NCBI GenBank assembly: GCA_033296885.1
Contig: MU864012.1
Span: 1-64,000 of the forward strand
Length of the DNA stretch: 64,000 bases
From: Triangularia verruculosa
Taxonomy: Eukaryota; Ascomycota; Sordariomycetes; Sordariales; Podosporaceae
Reading direction: 5' to 3'
Shown: one piece after another, positions 43,041 to 53,686 of the stretch
Position numbering within the stretch: position 1 is the stretch's first letter
How the letters are laid out: each line of letters starts with the position of its first letter
The notes under the pieces: generated by a model
What the model was told of the DNA's origin: nothing
Databases searched by the model: none
The model's input: the letters and a program-made list of their open reading frames with translations, nothing else
Position numbers and translations under genes: made by a program

Positions 43041-43405
43041 CATCTTCGCCAGGTTTACCCCCATCCTCCTGCTCGTCCTCCCAGTTGCCTTTTTCGCCAA
43101 CACCAAAATCCCCCTTCAGCTCCTTGCACTCCGTACAATTACAGCATTCTTCCTCCTGCGTCTCCGGGGTGAACGAACCTTCTTCGTACCTAGTCAAGCA
43201 CACCTACTCGAGCGATCCCATTTATCATGAAAGCCAATTCCTCTTCGTCTATGTTCTCTAGATCGTACCGGTAGTCAGAGGCGCTGCGGTTCAAAATGTC
43301 GCCAATATCGTTGCCGTTTCCTGACGGCCGGTCGTCCTTCATCAACTCGTCGACGAACTGCAACGGACTGGGGCCTTCGAGATTGCCAAGCGCGTTTCCG
43401 CGTTA
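43041..43405 (-). pseudogene. 2EXR-family gene fragment (C-terminal part)
   Basis: Minus-strand reading gives GNALGNLEGPSPLQFVDEL, YRYDLENIDEEELAFMINGIARVGVL, then, after a TAG and frame change at about 43190, YEEGSFTPETQEEECCNCTECKEL. This aligns with the C-terminus of the intact gene at 44582-45931 (LKGPSAFQFVDELLNEF, YRHDLENVDDETLAFYTQGAARMGVLAYEEGDF, ECEECR), including the C-x-C-x2-C motif. The N-terminal two thirds are missing. The break could also be an unspliced short intron, but no 5' exons were found. Confidence 0.75.
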
Positions 43406-43427
43406 GAAACTGATTACCTAATTATGT

Positions 43428-43631
43428 TCATAATATGTTTTCTTTTATAATTAAAGGATCGGTTTTGTCCAACTCGAAGTCGTTGTCAACTGGCTTCTTC
43501 TTGTTCCCTGAGCCCTTGGGGCGGCCGCGGCCCCTCTTGACAGGGCATGGGGAGTCGCGTTGTCGGCCATTTCGGAGCGACAATAGCAGGTTTGCTTGTT
43601 GATGCTTCTGCAGTGAAGTGCAGGGAATCAA
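43428..43631 (-). other. Short frame with an AT-hook-like motif
   Basis: This is a 67-codon frame without ATG, containing VKRGRGRPKGSGNKKKP, an extended AT-hook core (GRGRPKGS). It lies directly upstream of the 2EXR fragment. It may be a piece of a broken DNA-binding or transposon protein. I cannot place it further. Confidence 0.3.
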
Positions 43632-44581
43632 TGCTAAATAAAAGGTATAGGAATTCTCTGATTTAGATTCCTATATACAATTAAGTAAAAGGTTTTAGAC
43701 GGTTGCAGGTCTCCATTCGGTAAGGGTGAAGGTTTACTTACCCAAGATGCCTACTGGACCATCAACGAAGGCGTTTTCAAGTTTTAAAACATGTAAAATG
43801 TGGTTCTTGTACCTTGGGTTTTTTGATTTCCCTCTCCTTGACGAAATTGGTTCTCTGAAGCTAACATGGATCCCAGCCGTCATTAAAGATGATCTGCCTC
43901 AGGCGGGTTTAAAAGATGTAAAACGTACCTATTGATGGGAAACTCCAAAATTTCTGCAAAACTAATTTAAGGCCTTCGGAGAGAGCTGAAAGCTCTTTAG
44001 ATAGAGTTATCCGAAATTTATAGAAAAGTCCAGTACGGTTTTGCCCCGATCCTCACCTGTCAAAAGAATACCCAAGGAAGCTTCGTTCCCCCCAGACATG
44101 TAGCGTTGAAAGAAAGTGTTGCGGGTCCCTGAGGGACCACTTTTCCAGGGCACCCAGCCCTCACTGCAGGTTGCTCCGACCCACTGTGGGAGGTATATGG
44201 GCAGTGGTTCGTTCGTTGATTTTCGTAGTTTTGAATCATCACCACTTTCATCACTTTTTCCACTTCATTTTGCAGTGCCTATTTGCCATCCATCAGAAAG
44301 TTACCAATAAGGACATTTAAGACGGTGCCCAAGATGGGTGAAAATTAGACCTTGACAAATAGAGTATAACCCTGGCAATAGATGAAAAGAACCTGGAAGG
44401 TGAATTACTATCTGTTTACATTTATCCCTCCGTCAATGCCTCGACCCTGCGCCATTCCTCAATGCCATCCCGCTCCATTTTAAATCTCCATTCAGGCACA
44501 GGGCTCCAATGATTCCCCTTTTCCATGAGGTTTAGTACCCCTTCACTTTGAGCCATTCGGGAATTTAATAACTGGGATAAT
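43632..44581. other. Intergenic region
   Basis: About 0.95 kb of moderately AT-rich sequence with no recognisable gene. Confidence 0.45.
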
Positions 44582-45931
44582 TCACCACCCCATATCAGGA
44601 CCGACGGGCGCAGGCCACAACTCCTCCTTGTCATAAGAAGAGGTCTCCCCACATTCAGGCTCGTCAGCATACCCCTCATCAAGCGCAATCGCCCTGCACT
44701 CTTCGCACTCACAGCCTTCGTCATCGTCCTGAACCTCCCGGACAAAATCACCTTCCTCATAGGCAAGAACGCCCATGCGGGCCGCACCCTGCGTGTAGAA
44801 AGCAAGGGTCTCATCATCGACATTCTCCAGGTCGTGCCTGTACTCCTGGCTGCCACAGTCGAGAAAGGCCAAGATTTCACCCCCAAGCCCTCGGGGGGAG
44901 AATTCATTGAGGAGCTCATCAACAAATTGAAACGCGCTGGGCCCTTTGAGGGTGCCGAGAGCTGCACCGCTCTTATACTGCCAAAGAGCATTACCGACCG
45001 TCGTCTTCCAGTCACGATTACCATCTCGGTCCATCCGGACCTCGATGAATCGACCGGTGTTGCTGTAAAATACCTTGCGGTGTTTGCGGACGATGTTGCC
45101 TGTACCGGGAATGCGAACGATTCGGCGGTCGATAAACCATAAATTGGGAACAACTCTCTTCGCCTTGGAGAACGCGGCTTTGGCTTCGTCGCGGTACCAA
45201 TCGTCGTGCGGATAGTCGAGGGGGTCGCCCGGCCGTTGCCACGATGTGTCGAACTCTACTGCCAGGTGTTTAACTTTTCGAGTTCTATCCTCGGTACCGA
45301 GTGCAATGAACGGCAAGGCGTAGGCCCAGTTCACGGAGAGGTTGCTGTCGTCTGAAAGGGTGGCAGCGCCGGTGATGATGACGAGGTCCTGTCGGACGTT
45401 GATGTGGATCGGCAAATTAGCCTTCGTGGAGGGCTCGCAGTGGTAAACTCTCATGACCTCGGTATCGCTCCGCTGGGGTATCTGGCCGCGCTTTTGCATG
45501 AGGGTCATGGTTTCCCAGCATTCGGGGGTGACTGTGAATTGGCCGCAGTGGATTGAGGGGTTCCAAACGGAACCATTCCCGGGGAGTGCGTGGATGGTCC
45601 ACTGAGGAATCGTGTCGCGGAATATGTCTGGGATGTCGTTCATGGCGTACAGCATGAGAGCAACCTCGTTTTGTTCATGTCTGTTCATGTCCGAGTGCCC
45701 AGGAAGCTCATCCCAGGTCAGGAGCACTGAGAGGATGTCGTGAACTCCATAAACAAAGCACTCTCTGTCATCGTTGATGCTGGACTTCTGAGCCTCCCGA
45801 AGTGGGACGAGTTTGAAGGCGTGGGAGCCTGGCCACTGCCGTTCCGTGAGAAGATGCTGTTCCCAGACGGACTCTCTGAGCTCGGTCCGTAGGAGCTTGA
45901 AGAGATGGAACGAAGATCGTTTATGAGACAT
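44582..45931 (-). CDS. 2EXR-domain protein, intact copy 1
   Basis: A single exon of 449 aa from ATG 45931. The N-terminus FHLFKLLRTELRESVWEQHL has the pattern of the fungal 2EXR family (PF20150; usually LP.ELR..IW). It continues with a family body: HLAVEFDTSWQRPGDPLDYP, WYRDEAKAAFSKAKRVVPNLWFIDRRI, GRFIEVRMDRDGNRDWKTTVGNALWQY, AFQFVDELLNEF, YRHDLENVDDETLAFYTQGAARMGVLAYEEGDF and an acidic C-terminus with CECEEC. Function is unknown throughout the family, which is strongly expanded in many Sordariomycetes. It is one of two intact members in a 6-kb cluster with two broken ones. It is probably soluble and intracellular, with no signal or membrane segment. TATA-like ttatatag is present at 46192. 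Confidence 0.85.
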   Translation of the reverse strand: MSHKRSSFHLFKLLRTELRESVWEQHLLTERQWPGSHAFKLVPLREAQKSSINDDRECFVYGVHDILSVLLTWDELPGHSDMNRHEQNEVALMLYAMNDIPDIFRDTIPQWTIHALPGNGSVWNPSIHCGQFTVTPECWETMTLMQKRGQIPQRSDTEVMRVYHCEPSTKANLPIHINVRQDLVIITGAATLSDDSNLSVNWAYALPFIALGTEDRTRKVKHLAVEFDTSWQRPGDPLDYPHDDWYRDEAKAAFSKAKRVVPNLWFIDRRIVRIPGTGNIVRKHRKVFYSNTGRFIEVRMDRDGNRDWKTTVGNALWQYKSGAALGTLKGPSAFQFVDELLNEFSPRGLGGEILAFLDCGSQEYRHDLENVDDETLAFYTQGAARMGVLAYEEGDFVREVQDDDEGCECEECRAIALDEGYADEPECGETSSYDKEELWPAPVGPDMGW

Positions 45932-46995
45932 GATGACGGCCAGAGCAAGGTAAAATGTCGTGGAAAACCCGAGTGTCTCGGTGGTTGTCGAGGTGAGAGG
46001 CGTTCCTGAGTGCGGTTAGGAAGGTTTTCCTTGTCGCATGAAACGATGATTTAGGAAAGAATGGAAAAAGATAGGTATAGAGGCTGATGTGTGGTGAGGC
46101 GAGGACAAGGTTTAGTGCGGTGGAAGCTGGTATCGTGAACAGGAAAAGAAGGAGGGAAAATAAGGAGGGAAAATAAGGAGGGGAAATTGTTTATATAGCA
46201 CAAATCCGAAACGTCAATTCACTTCCACAGGAGCAAGCCTTCGATATCTGTGAAAATTTCCGCAGAGGCTCCTGTAATTTGTGGGCCACTCCCTGAGTGA
46301 ACCAGGAGGGAGCAATACTTTAAATTGGGAGAGCAATACTGATGTTATCTATGCGGGAAGTGAATGTGGACCTTAGGGAAGCGGGCAAAGAGCAAGCCTG
46401 AAAACAGAAGTGAATTAATCTAAGCATGGAGTAGGGCCCCGAACAGAATCGTGCAGTCCCATAATTTAAAATTATGTAGAGTGGCTAGAACTTCTATAAG
46501 AGGGAGCGCTTGTTTAGCTTCTTGATTCCGTATTCGCCGTGATAGGGCTATGGTTGAATTGATGACCTTGAACATGACTGCGAGTCAAGGAGCAAGGATG
46601 AGGAGCGTGTGAAAAAATGTAGTGCCTCGATACTATCTTTTCGAGCCCTGAATGCCAGCGGGCGCTCCTCCCACTGCCAACTTGATCGCAGGGAAGGACA
46701 GAGGAGAAACATGCAAAATGTGAGGAATAATGGGAAAGGTGACTTGACAATTCTACTCAGCCAACGCCAAACTGTATCCTCGCATACACCTGTGGCTCAA
46801 AACAACTACAGGCGCGAACCATTGCGAATATGCTGCCATAAAGAGACTACCTAGGCACTGATCTGGCATGTGCTGGCTAGTAGCAGCCTCAAAAGCAATC
46901 TCTTGAGGGAGCTTAGCAACTGGAAACCGGGGTGAGATTAACCCCACTGGTTGAAGAACGAGTTCCAACTTTGTGCGATATGGAGCCGTCTCGGT
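45932..46995. other. Intergenic region
   Basis: This is the upstream region of the first intact 2EXR gene. It contains a short tandem repeat at 46146-46188 (three units of gaaaataaggagg type). No gene was recognised. Confidence 0.45.
46146..46188. repeat. Short purine-rich tandem repeat
   Basis: Three successive units ending in aaggaggg(a) with a period of about 15 bp. It sits about 250 bp upstream of the 2EXR gene start. Confidence 0.6.
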
Positions 46996-47285
46996 TGTCC
47001 AATACCTTCAGGATTGGAAAGTTCGGCAAAGGCGCACTTTGCTTCGTATCTAGGTAAGGTAGGTACGAAAAGCGTCGTAGTGCTGGTCCAGCGACTCGAA
47101 TTGCATTGCAAAAAGCGCGCTTTGCCTCGTACCGGTAAAAGTTATCGTATAGTTGGTCCAGGTAACAATCTGGCTCTTTCCAAGATGTGTCCATCTCCAA
47201 AGCTAGGTGCTTTGGTTTTTTGACCTCTGCTTGCTCTCCTACCGCAAAAAGAAATCGAATGGATCCAGTTGGGGACTTGGTAATT
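46996..47285 (-). pseudogene. 2EXR-family gene fragment (central part)
   Basis: Minus-strand reading gives SIRFLFAVGEQAEVKKPKHLALEMDTSWKEPDCYLDQLYDNFYRYEAKRAFCNAIRV (47283 down to about 47080), aligning with PFIALGTEDRTRKVKHLAVEFDTSW...WYRDEAKAAFSKAKRV of the intact copy. Just downstream, in another frame, RYEAKCAFAELSNPEG repeats the same motif, so part of the fragment is internally duplicated. There are no start, N-terminus or C-terminus. Confidence 0.7.
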
Positions 47286-48086
47286 GTCGAAACTCCAGAG
47301 CAGGAGGGTTGAAAGGTAAGCTGATAGGTAAACCGAATTTACTACCTAAGTGGGTAAAGTGTGCTTGCGAAATCCGGTATTAAAGTCCATCCAGCAGCGA
47401 GGTGAGTTGATCCTTTAGTAGCACAGCATCTGTGTTGGAATGTGAGTTGGTGAATAGATGATCAAAGGAAACACTTGTAGAATGACATTGTGAAAAAGGA
47501 GTACTGGAAAAGAGATCCTGTTGTGTATCTGCCATCTCCTATCCATTTTGTTGAAACTCTATAGGGGACCAAGCAGCCAAAATAACGACTATAAGGGTCA
47601 TGAAAACCTCATTCGATCAAATTTGATGTCTATACGACTGGAATATTCCTGGCGATTTGAGCAGAGGAGAAATGCAGAAAGCAAAATGGAAAGCCAAGGA
47701 GATAGGTCATTGCCTACACGTCGTATCGCAAAGCAGGTGTGCGCCCGACAAAGTAGATTGTCAAGGTAACACGGGTTTCGGCCGTGATTTTAAATCCGAT
47801 TAACCTGTTCTTTGTGTGATTTCGACGGAGATTATATCTCATAGATTTCGTCGTCTGAGGAAAGCTCTGACATGTAGGGAAGTTGGAAAGTCAATAGTTT
47901 AGGTAAACATCCACTAATGTACTTTACAACAGCTTTTCGGAAAGTAGCCCAAGATGTAATCAAATATCCCGATAATAGCTTCATGAGGTTATAAGGTAGG
48001 TACCTAGCTGACTCCAAAAAGAAATGCTCATACTAAAATCCCAAGTAGTCTGTCTTCCATTACCCAGGCCGCGCCCGCCTAAGTGC
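47286..48086. other. Intergenic region
   Basis: No recognisable gene. A minus-strand frame at 47832-48017 ends in SELSSDDEIYEI and lies just downstream of the second intact 2EXR gene; I cannot show that it belongs to it. Confidence 0.4.
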
Positions 48087-49244
48087 CTAGAAGTCACCCT
48101 CCTCCCATGCAAGAACCCCCAGACGGCCATAACCGCTGGTACGCTCTGCCAACTCTCCCGCCGATAACCCCTCCAAGTCGTCCCGATACTCCCGATCATC
48201 ACGGTCAATGAGCTTCCAGAGATCCTCCACCAGCGTGTTGTCCGACAAGACATACCCAGATGGCTCCACCATCCTGAGCTCATCCTTGAAGCAGAAGGCG
48301 TTGGGCCGCCGGAAATCGTCCAGTGGCTTCCCGTCCTGGTACTCCCAAAGCCCAGGTTGGGTCATCACCCTCTCCTCCTCCACGAACCCGTACTTCGGGC
48401 CATCTGCCAGGCGCCGAATCTCCACAAACCTGCCACCCTTCGCGTTGAAGATGTGGCGGTTGGGCGGGATGACGCCGTGGGTGGTCCTCCGGATGCTTCG
48501 ATCAATGAACCACATGTTGGAAAAGCTGCATTTGGCTTCAGTGAAGGTGCATTTGTTGTGATAGTCGTAGAAGCCGTGGTCCTGTAGGGGACCCCAGTCG
48601 TACTCGGGGTCAGGGAGCAACCAAATCGGGTCGAATTCGATGCCAATGTGCATCACTCTGCCGTCGGGGGAGGGATACCAAGTGAATGGGACACTCCTGA
48701 CCCACGAAGGACTCGGCGCAATGACTGCCATTGAGTTCGCAGATCTGGTTGGCATGAAATCCCCAACCAACACAACCAAGTCTTGGTCCTTGCGTATGGA
48801 GACAGTACGGCTGTGGGTAGAAAGGACTTCGCTGCTTGGGTCAGCTGGAACTACAATATCCAGCGATTGCGGAGGTCTGTCAAGCCTCCCGAGCCGCTCA
48901 AGGTGTGCTGCCTCACGGTGAGCGTCTGGACAGCTGGCCTCGACTCCTCCCTGATTGAAGTGGGCTGAAAAGTTCCTCTTCGATGAGCTGCTCAGGGTCA
49001 GGGTGGAGTAATAGTCCATCTGCTCGCCGTTATCCTCTTCGTCATAGGCAGCATCGGCATCGTCTGTAAGGTCCAAGCGGTGTATGTATCCGGCAAGCTC
49101 CCATCCGCGAGTGTCGTTCTCCAGGTCCTCGTTGATCATTGCAAAGACGTAGGCTTGAGGCTGGCGCTCTTCGGTCAAAGCCTGGGCCCAGACCATGTCC
49201 TGCAGCTCTTGGGGGAGATCAACGAAGGAGTGAAAGGACGACAT
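48087..49244 (-). CDS. 2EXR-domain protein, intact copy 2
   Basis: A single exon of 385 aa from ATG 49244. The N-terminus FHSFVDLPQELQDMVWAQAL is a clear 2EXR motif. The body follows the same plan as the neighbour: MHIGIEFDPIWLLPDPEYDWGP, CTFTEAKCSFSNMWFIDRSIRR, GGRFVEIRRLADGPKYGF, AFCFKDELRM, REYRDDLEGLSAGELAERTSGYGRLGVLAWEEGDF. It stops at GDF, lacking the acidic Cys-rich tail of copy 1. Sequence divergence from copy 1 is large, so the duplication is not recent. Function is unknown. Confidence 0.85.
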   Translation of the reverse strand: MSSFHSFVDLPQELQDMVWAQALTEERQPQAYVFAMINEDLENDTRGWELAGYIHRLDLTDDADAAYDEEDNGEQMDYYSTLTLSSSSKRNFSAHFNQGGVEASCPDAHREAAHLERLGRLDRPPQSLDIVVPADPSSEVLSTHSRTVSIRKDQDLVVLVGDFMPTRSANSMAVIAPSPSWVRSVPFTWYPSPDGRVMHIGIEFDPIWLLPDPEYDWGPLQDHGFYDYHNKCTFTEAKCSFSNMWFIDRSIRRTTHGVIPPNRHIFNAKGGRFVEIRRLADGPKYGFVEEERVMTQPGLWEYQDGKPLDDFRRPNAFCFKDELRMVEPSGYVLSDNTLVEDLWKLIDRDDREYRDDLEGLSAGELAERTSGYGRLGVLAWEEGDF

Positions 49245-50574
49245 TTTGACTGTGACCTCCAGGATTGTGGCGGAAAATGACTCGATGTCTATGGAATATT
49301 AGACTTACGGACTTAGTGAGGAAGCTGGATGAATGTTAACTGAGGTACTCACTGTCGGCAGTTGTTCGGGAGGTCAGAGGTACTGGTCGAAGTTCATGTA
49401 TTTGTGCTGTCCGTGAACGCGAGGCGAAGGAAGTTTGCTCAAGATCTTCGTAGCTGTTGTGCTGCAAAGGAAACAGAAGAGGAGTTAGAAGACAGAGAGG
49501 CGTTCTTGATATACTCTTCTCAAACTGGAAGGAGCACCTCGGCAGTTATTGTGGGCCTAATGTGAAGTGGATCGTCTGGAGCAACTCGAAGAAGATAAGG
49601 TGTTGTGGGCCGGCTGTCAAGTGGCTGCGAGGAGTAAGAGTTGTTGATTAGCAGCCTGAGATGAAGGAGAGAGAGAGCTGGTTCTCAGATGACTGGCGAA
49701 GAGCAATAGATAGTTGTGACGAGGAGCAACAACAGGATCCATTGACAGATAGAGGTGCAAGAGTTCAGACCATGTGTCCCATCGGAGTGGAAAGTTTGAT
49801 TAGGTTCCTGAAGTTCATCTCTGTGGCTTCGAAACCTGAGCGGAAGCATCAGACACCACGTGAACGCCAGCCTTACACTGAGGTTATCAAGTGGATATGG
49901 GTAGAGCCTTATAGTGAAGATAACCTTAGATCTCGGCCATATCAAGCCTGGGCTACTATCAAGTGAAGTCGCTCATTGTTTCTGGTTTTCTTATTGCTCC
50001 TCGTCGACATGCTGAGTTCCCTAGGTAATCAGCGGACCTATCAACCTGAACCTAAGTGAGTGCCTTGTTGCTCTCCAATACACGGTAATCTGACTGTGAA
50101 ACATGGTGGACCTGCAATGACCCATCATAAAAGATTGAATGGCTGTTCGAAGACTGTGAGGTATGTAGAACTAAAGGTGCTGGCAAGGCCCATGGCCATT
50201 GACTTGAAATACCACACGCCATGACATCCAGGATGTCACTGTCTTATGGCTAGAAGATCATAATGTGGAAGAAGACCATAGGGATTTGTGAGGAGGTATG
50301 TATCCCTCTTTATACCTGGTGCAACGTCGTTGCCAACATCGCAAACACACCCTCTTGCAATTGCTTCGGCTCACATCATTTCTCAGGTTGAGTTTTCACA
50401 GATGTGTGTGGCGCGACAAGCTAGGTACGGCGTCAAAATCTCACGAGTTACTCATCACAACAGTCACCACCAGCGTTAGGATCAGGCAAAACATGCAACA
50501 CCTCAATCAAACCGATCTAGTTTGCTGCTCGGGCCTACTAACAGAGCCCCACAGTAACAAAGAAATCCAAAAGA
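49245..50574. other. Intergenic region
   Basis: About 1.3 kb. Several short plus-strand ORFs (for example 49661-49966) show no family motifs. No gene was recognised. Confidence 0.45.
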
Positions 50575-52626
50575 TCACCACCGCCTAACATCAGCTAACA
50601 CATCCACACTCGCCTTCTCACTCAACAAAAACGTGCTCAACACCGGAAACGCCCCCGGTGTCTTTGGGAAAGCACTCCCATCCACCACCCTCAACCCATC
50701 CACGCCCCTAACCCTAAACTTGCTATCCAACACCGCCATCCGATCACCATCCCCTCCAATAGCACAGGTGCTCGTAGCATGATGCCCAAAACTCTGATCC
50801 TTAGCCCACTGCTTATCCCCAGCAAAGCAATCCGTCCCCGGAGCGCAAGGCGGCTCAGTAGGCGTCATCGGCCCAATCGGTCCTTCAACATTCGCATAAA
50901 CCCTCCTTCCCCAAGCAGCTGCCTCTGCTAAAGCACCCAAGTCCTGATCAGCGCCTGTTTTGAACATCTCAAAGTTGATTAACGGTGTATCCTGGGGATT
51001 GGCACTCCGAAGTCTGACTGTGCCAGCCTGGGAGATGGGGTTGATCTTGACGATAGAAAAACCAAAAACGCCAAGCGGATCAGGAGGGATGGCAACGACC
51101 GCTTCGTTGGGCCAGTACCCCCTAAACGCAAAGTTCGCGATACTGAATATCAAGATATCGAGCTCGCCGTCGGTGGAGTAATTCGTCTTGAGCATGAACG
51201 CATTAGTGTTGGCTGCTGGACGGGCGTATGGGCCGAGGCCTTGGTACCAGAGATCGATACAAGGGTCTGGGACGCCGGGGGGTCCAAACCCGAAGAAGCA
51301 ATCTGGCTCACCCGGGATGGGGGTGGTGATGAAGGGTTGGTTGTCTTTGGCGATGCCGACGACGGGGTATTCGGGGTTATCTTGGAGACGGGAGCCAACG
51401 CCGGGAAGGTCGACAAGGACGGAGATGTTGAGTTGTTGAAGATCTTCCTTTGGTCCAATTCCGGAAAGCTGGAGAAGCTGAGGGGAGTTGAAGACACCGC
51501 CGGAGAGGATGACTTCTTTTCTGGCTCTGGCAGTGCGCTTGGTGCCGGTGTTGGAGGGGACATGGCGGGCATCAGCGGAGTACAATGATGCTCCTTCGAG
51601 GTACTCGACTCCTGTGGCACGGGGCTTCTTGTTTCGAGGTTTGTCAAAGAGGACTTTCGTGACCAGGCTGTTTGTTTTGAGGGTCAAGGGATAGCGGGGA
51701 GATCCATTTGGTTTCTTGGCAGCGAGGGTGTCCAAAATGATGCTGCGGGCGCTGAACCGACCCCAGGTTTGGTTGGCGTGGAAAGGAAGACCAAAAAGGC
51801 CCTGCGTGGTGTCTCTGGTTGGGGAAGGGTTATTGAGATCGCGGGTGACATCGGTGAGAGCGTTGTTAGGATTGCCGCCGATAGATGCAATCATGGATTT
51901 GAAGACGGACAGAATACCGGGGCTGCGGCTGTAGACCTCGCCATCGTTGCCGTTGATATCGAGATAGCCGTTGAAGCCGTGGCCCAGTGTTCCTGGCGGC
52001 AGATAATGGTTTCTTTCGATCCGTGTGAAAATCTTGCGAATGTTGTCACCGCTGTCAACTCGTTAGTTTGGAAAACACTAGTGGGATGTTGGGGATGCAA
52101 ACCTCCAGCTTCGATCACCTGTTTGCCTCCAGATATTATCCCACGTGCTCTTGCTGGGCAACACCGTGACACCCGCATTGATGACTGAAGACCCGCCAAG
52201 AGTTGCTCCACGAGGGTAGAAAACACCCAACGGCGTGGCATCAGCTGGAGCCGAAGTGCCATTTCCCACGAACAGGGACCCGTCAGCTCGTCTCCAGGTC
52301 AGGTGGTTGTTCTTCAGCTGCTGAGTATCGTCGCCGTATTGCCTCACGTGGAAGCCCCAGCGGTTAGCGTTGGACGTGCCGCCGACATTGATGAGCTGTG
52401 TTCCAATATCTGCGCTCTGATCGTCACCTGCTTCCAGAAGCAATACAGAGTAGCCAGCCTTGGCAAGGTTTGCTGCAAGAGGAGAACCACCCGGTCCACT
52501 GCCTACCACAATGTAGTCATAAACATCTTGATTGTTTTTGTTATTGGCACCGCCTGGAACAGCAAGTGCGGGGGTAGCACACAAGGCCAGAAAGGCCGTC
52601 AAACAATGCGAGAGTTTGGCTGCCAT
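50575..52626 (-). CDS. Secreted GMC oxidoreductase (AA3-type, FAD-dependent)
   Basis: The exons are 52103-52626 and 50575-52051 with a 51-bp intron (branch ACTAAC, acceptor gacag), encoding 666 aa. The start at ATG 52626 is preferred over an in-frame upstream codon because it yields a clean signal peptide (MAAKLSHCLTAFLALCATPALA). The Rossmann motif is DYIVVGSGPGGSPLAANLAKAG, followed by LLLEAG, PRGATLGGSSVINAG (GMC signature 1), GVFNSPQLLQLSGIGP (signature 2) and LPGVGSRLQDNP. The C-terminus is FGHHATSTCAIGG with the conserved catalytic His, then GLRVVDGSAFPKTPGAFPVLSTFLLSEKAS. The second catalytic His/Asn position seems to be replaced (PGAFP). Substrates for this family are sugars or alcohols; which one is used here cannot be told. 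Confidence 0.9.
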
Positions 52627-53686
52627 TGTGACGACTGAGGAGGAAAAGAGAACGAACACTTCGCAGAAATCCTCAGCTGATCTTATACCACTCGGTCATC
52701 ATCACCTTACCCAGAAACTAAACCATGCTGAGGTTAATGTTGTCGCCTTGGCACGCTTTCCAAGCCATGATGCGATGCCTAATGCTGATTCGCTGGGAAG
52801 AACCAACGTAACAGCAAGTCTGGGACAGTCATCAGTCATCACACCTTTTGAGTGGAAAGCCAGGGGTGCTCCGGGGTTAGCTGACTGAGACCATACCGGA
52901 ACGGTCGAAAACAGTGATAGCTGCGGACAATATTCTGCGCCTGTCTGTGGTATTTCCTGCAATGTGACGCTAGCTGACGCCATGCAGCTCTGAACCGTGC
53001 TGATGGGCTGAGACGTCCATGGATGACCTGAACACAAGTAGTAAAACTTACTGTATAAAAATTGAATAGGTAAACTTACTTTCATGATGATTACTTGCGT
53101 AGGTAGTTCAATTGCTTACTTTCGTAACAATTGCTTCTGTGGTTCGACTGCGCTGATGTTTTCGTAGGTACCTAGCTGGGTGCAGTTGGTTGGCAAAGTT
53201 ACGTAGTGATAGCAGCGAAGTACAATCTTTTCGGAAGGTTGGATTGCGGGGACAACGAGGTGCTCTCTGTGAGGTGGTGGTGGCCCCATTGCACTCTGAG
53301 AGCCATCTGTTTGAGTTCATTTTCAGTTGTAGTTCACTGCTACAACCCTAACCCCTTGGATGATGCACAGGAAGCAAGTCTCCTTTTAATAGCCGTTCTC
53401 TAGGCATGGGAGATCCCTAGCGTTACCACGATGCGTGAACTGTCCAACACACAGTACTACTGAGCCTAGTGATAAAAGTAAAAGCATTAGCGTAAAGTCT
53501 GTCAATGAGAAGTTCATCCCGCTCTTGGATCTAGCTAAAATCCATCACGACCCGTTATTACTATGATCTTCAAGTACTCAGAGTGGCTACAGACCTAAAT
53601 AGATGTTCTGCGCGCTCGTAGCCTCATTACAGCCGCCACAGCACTATGGTTATCACCAGCAGCACCGCTGCCGACAATGGGTAGTA
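52627..53686. other. Intergenic region
   Basis: About 1 kb between two minus-strand genes, holding the GMC promoter. TAGGTACCTAG is present at 53165-53175. No gene was recognised. Confidence 0.5.

Noticed and set aside
42816..43230. Overlapping plus-strand frames
   Set aside because: They overlap the 2EXR relic on the minus strand, which explains the open frames.
49661..49966. A 101-codon plus-strand frame in the intergenic region
   Set aside because: No conserved motif, no gene-like context; composition is ordinary, so chance cannot be excluded.
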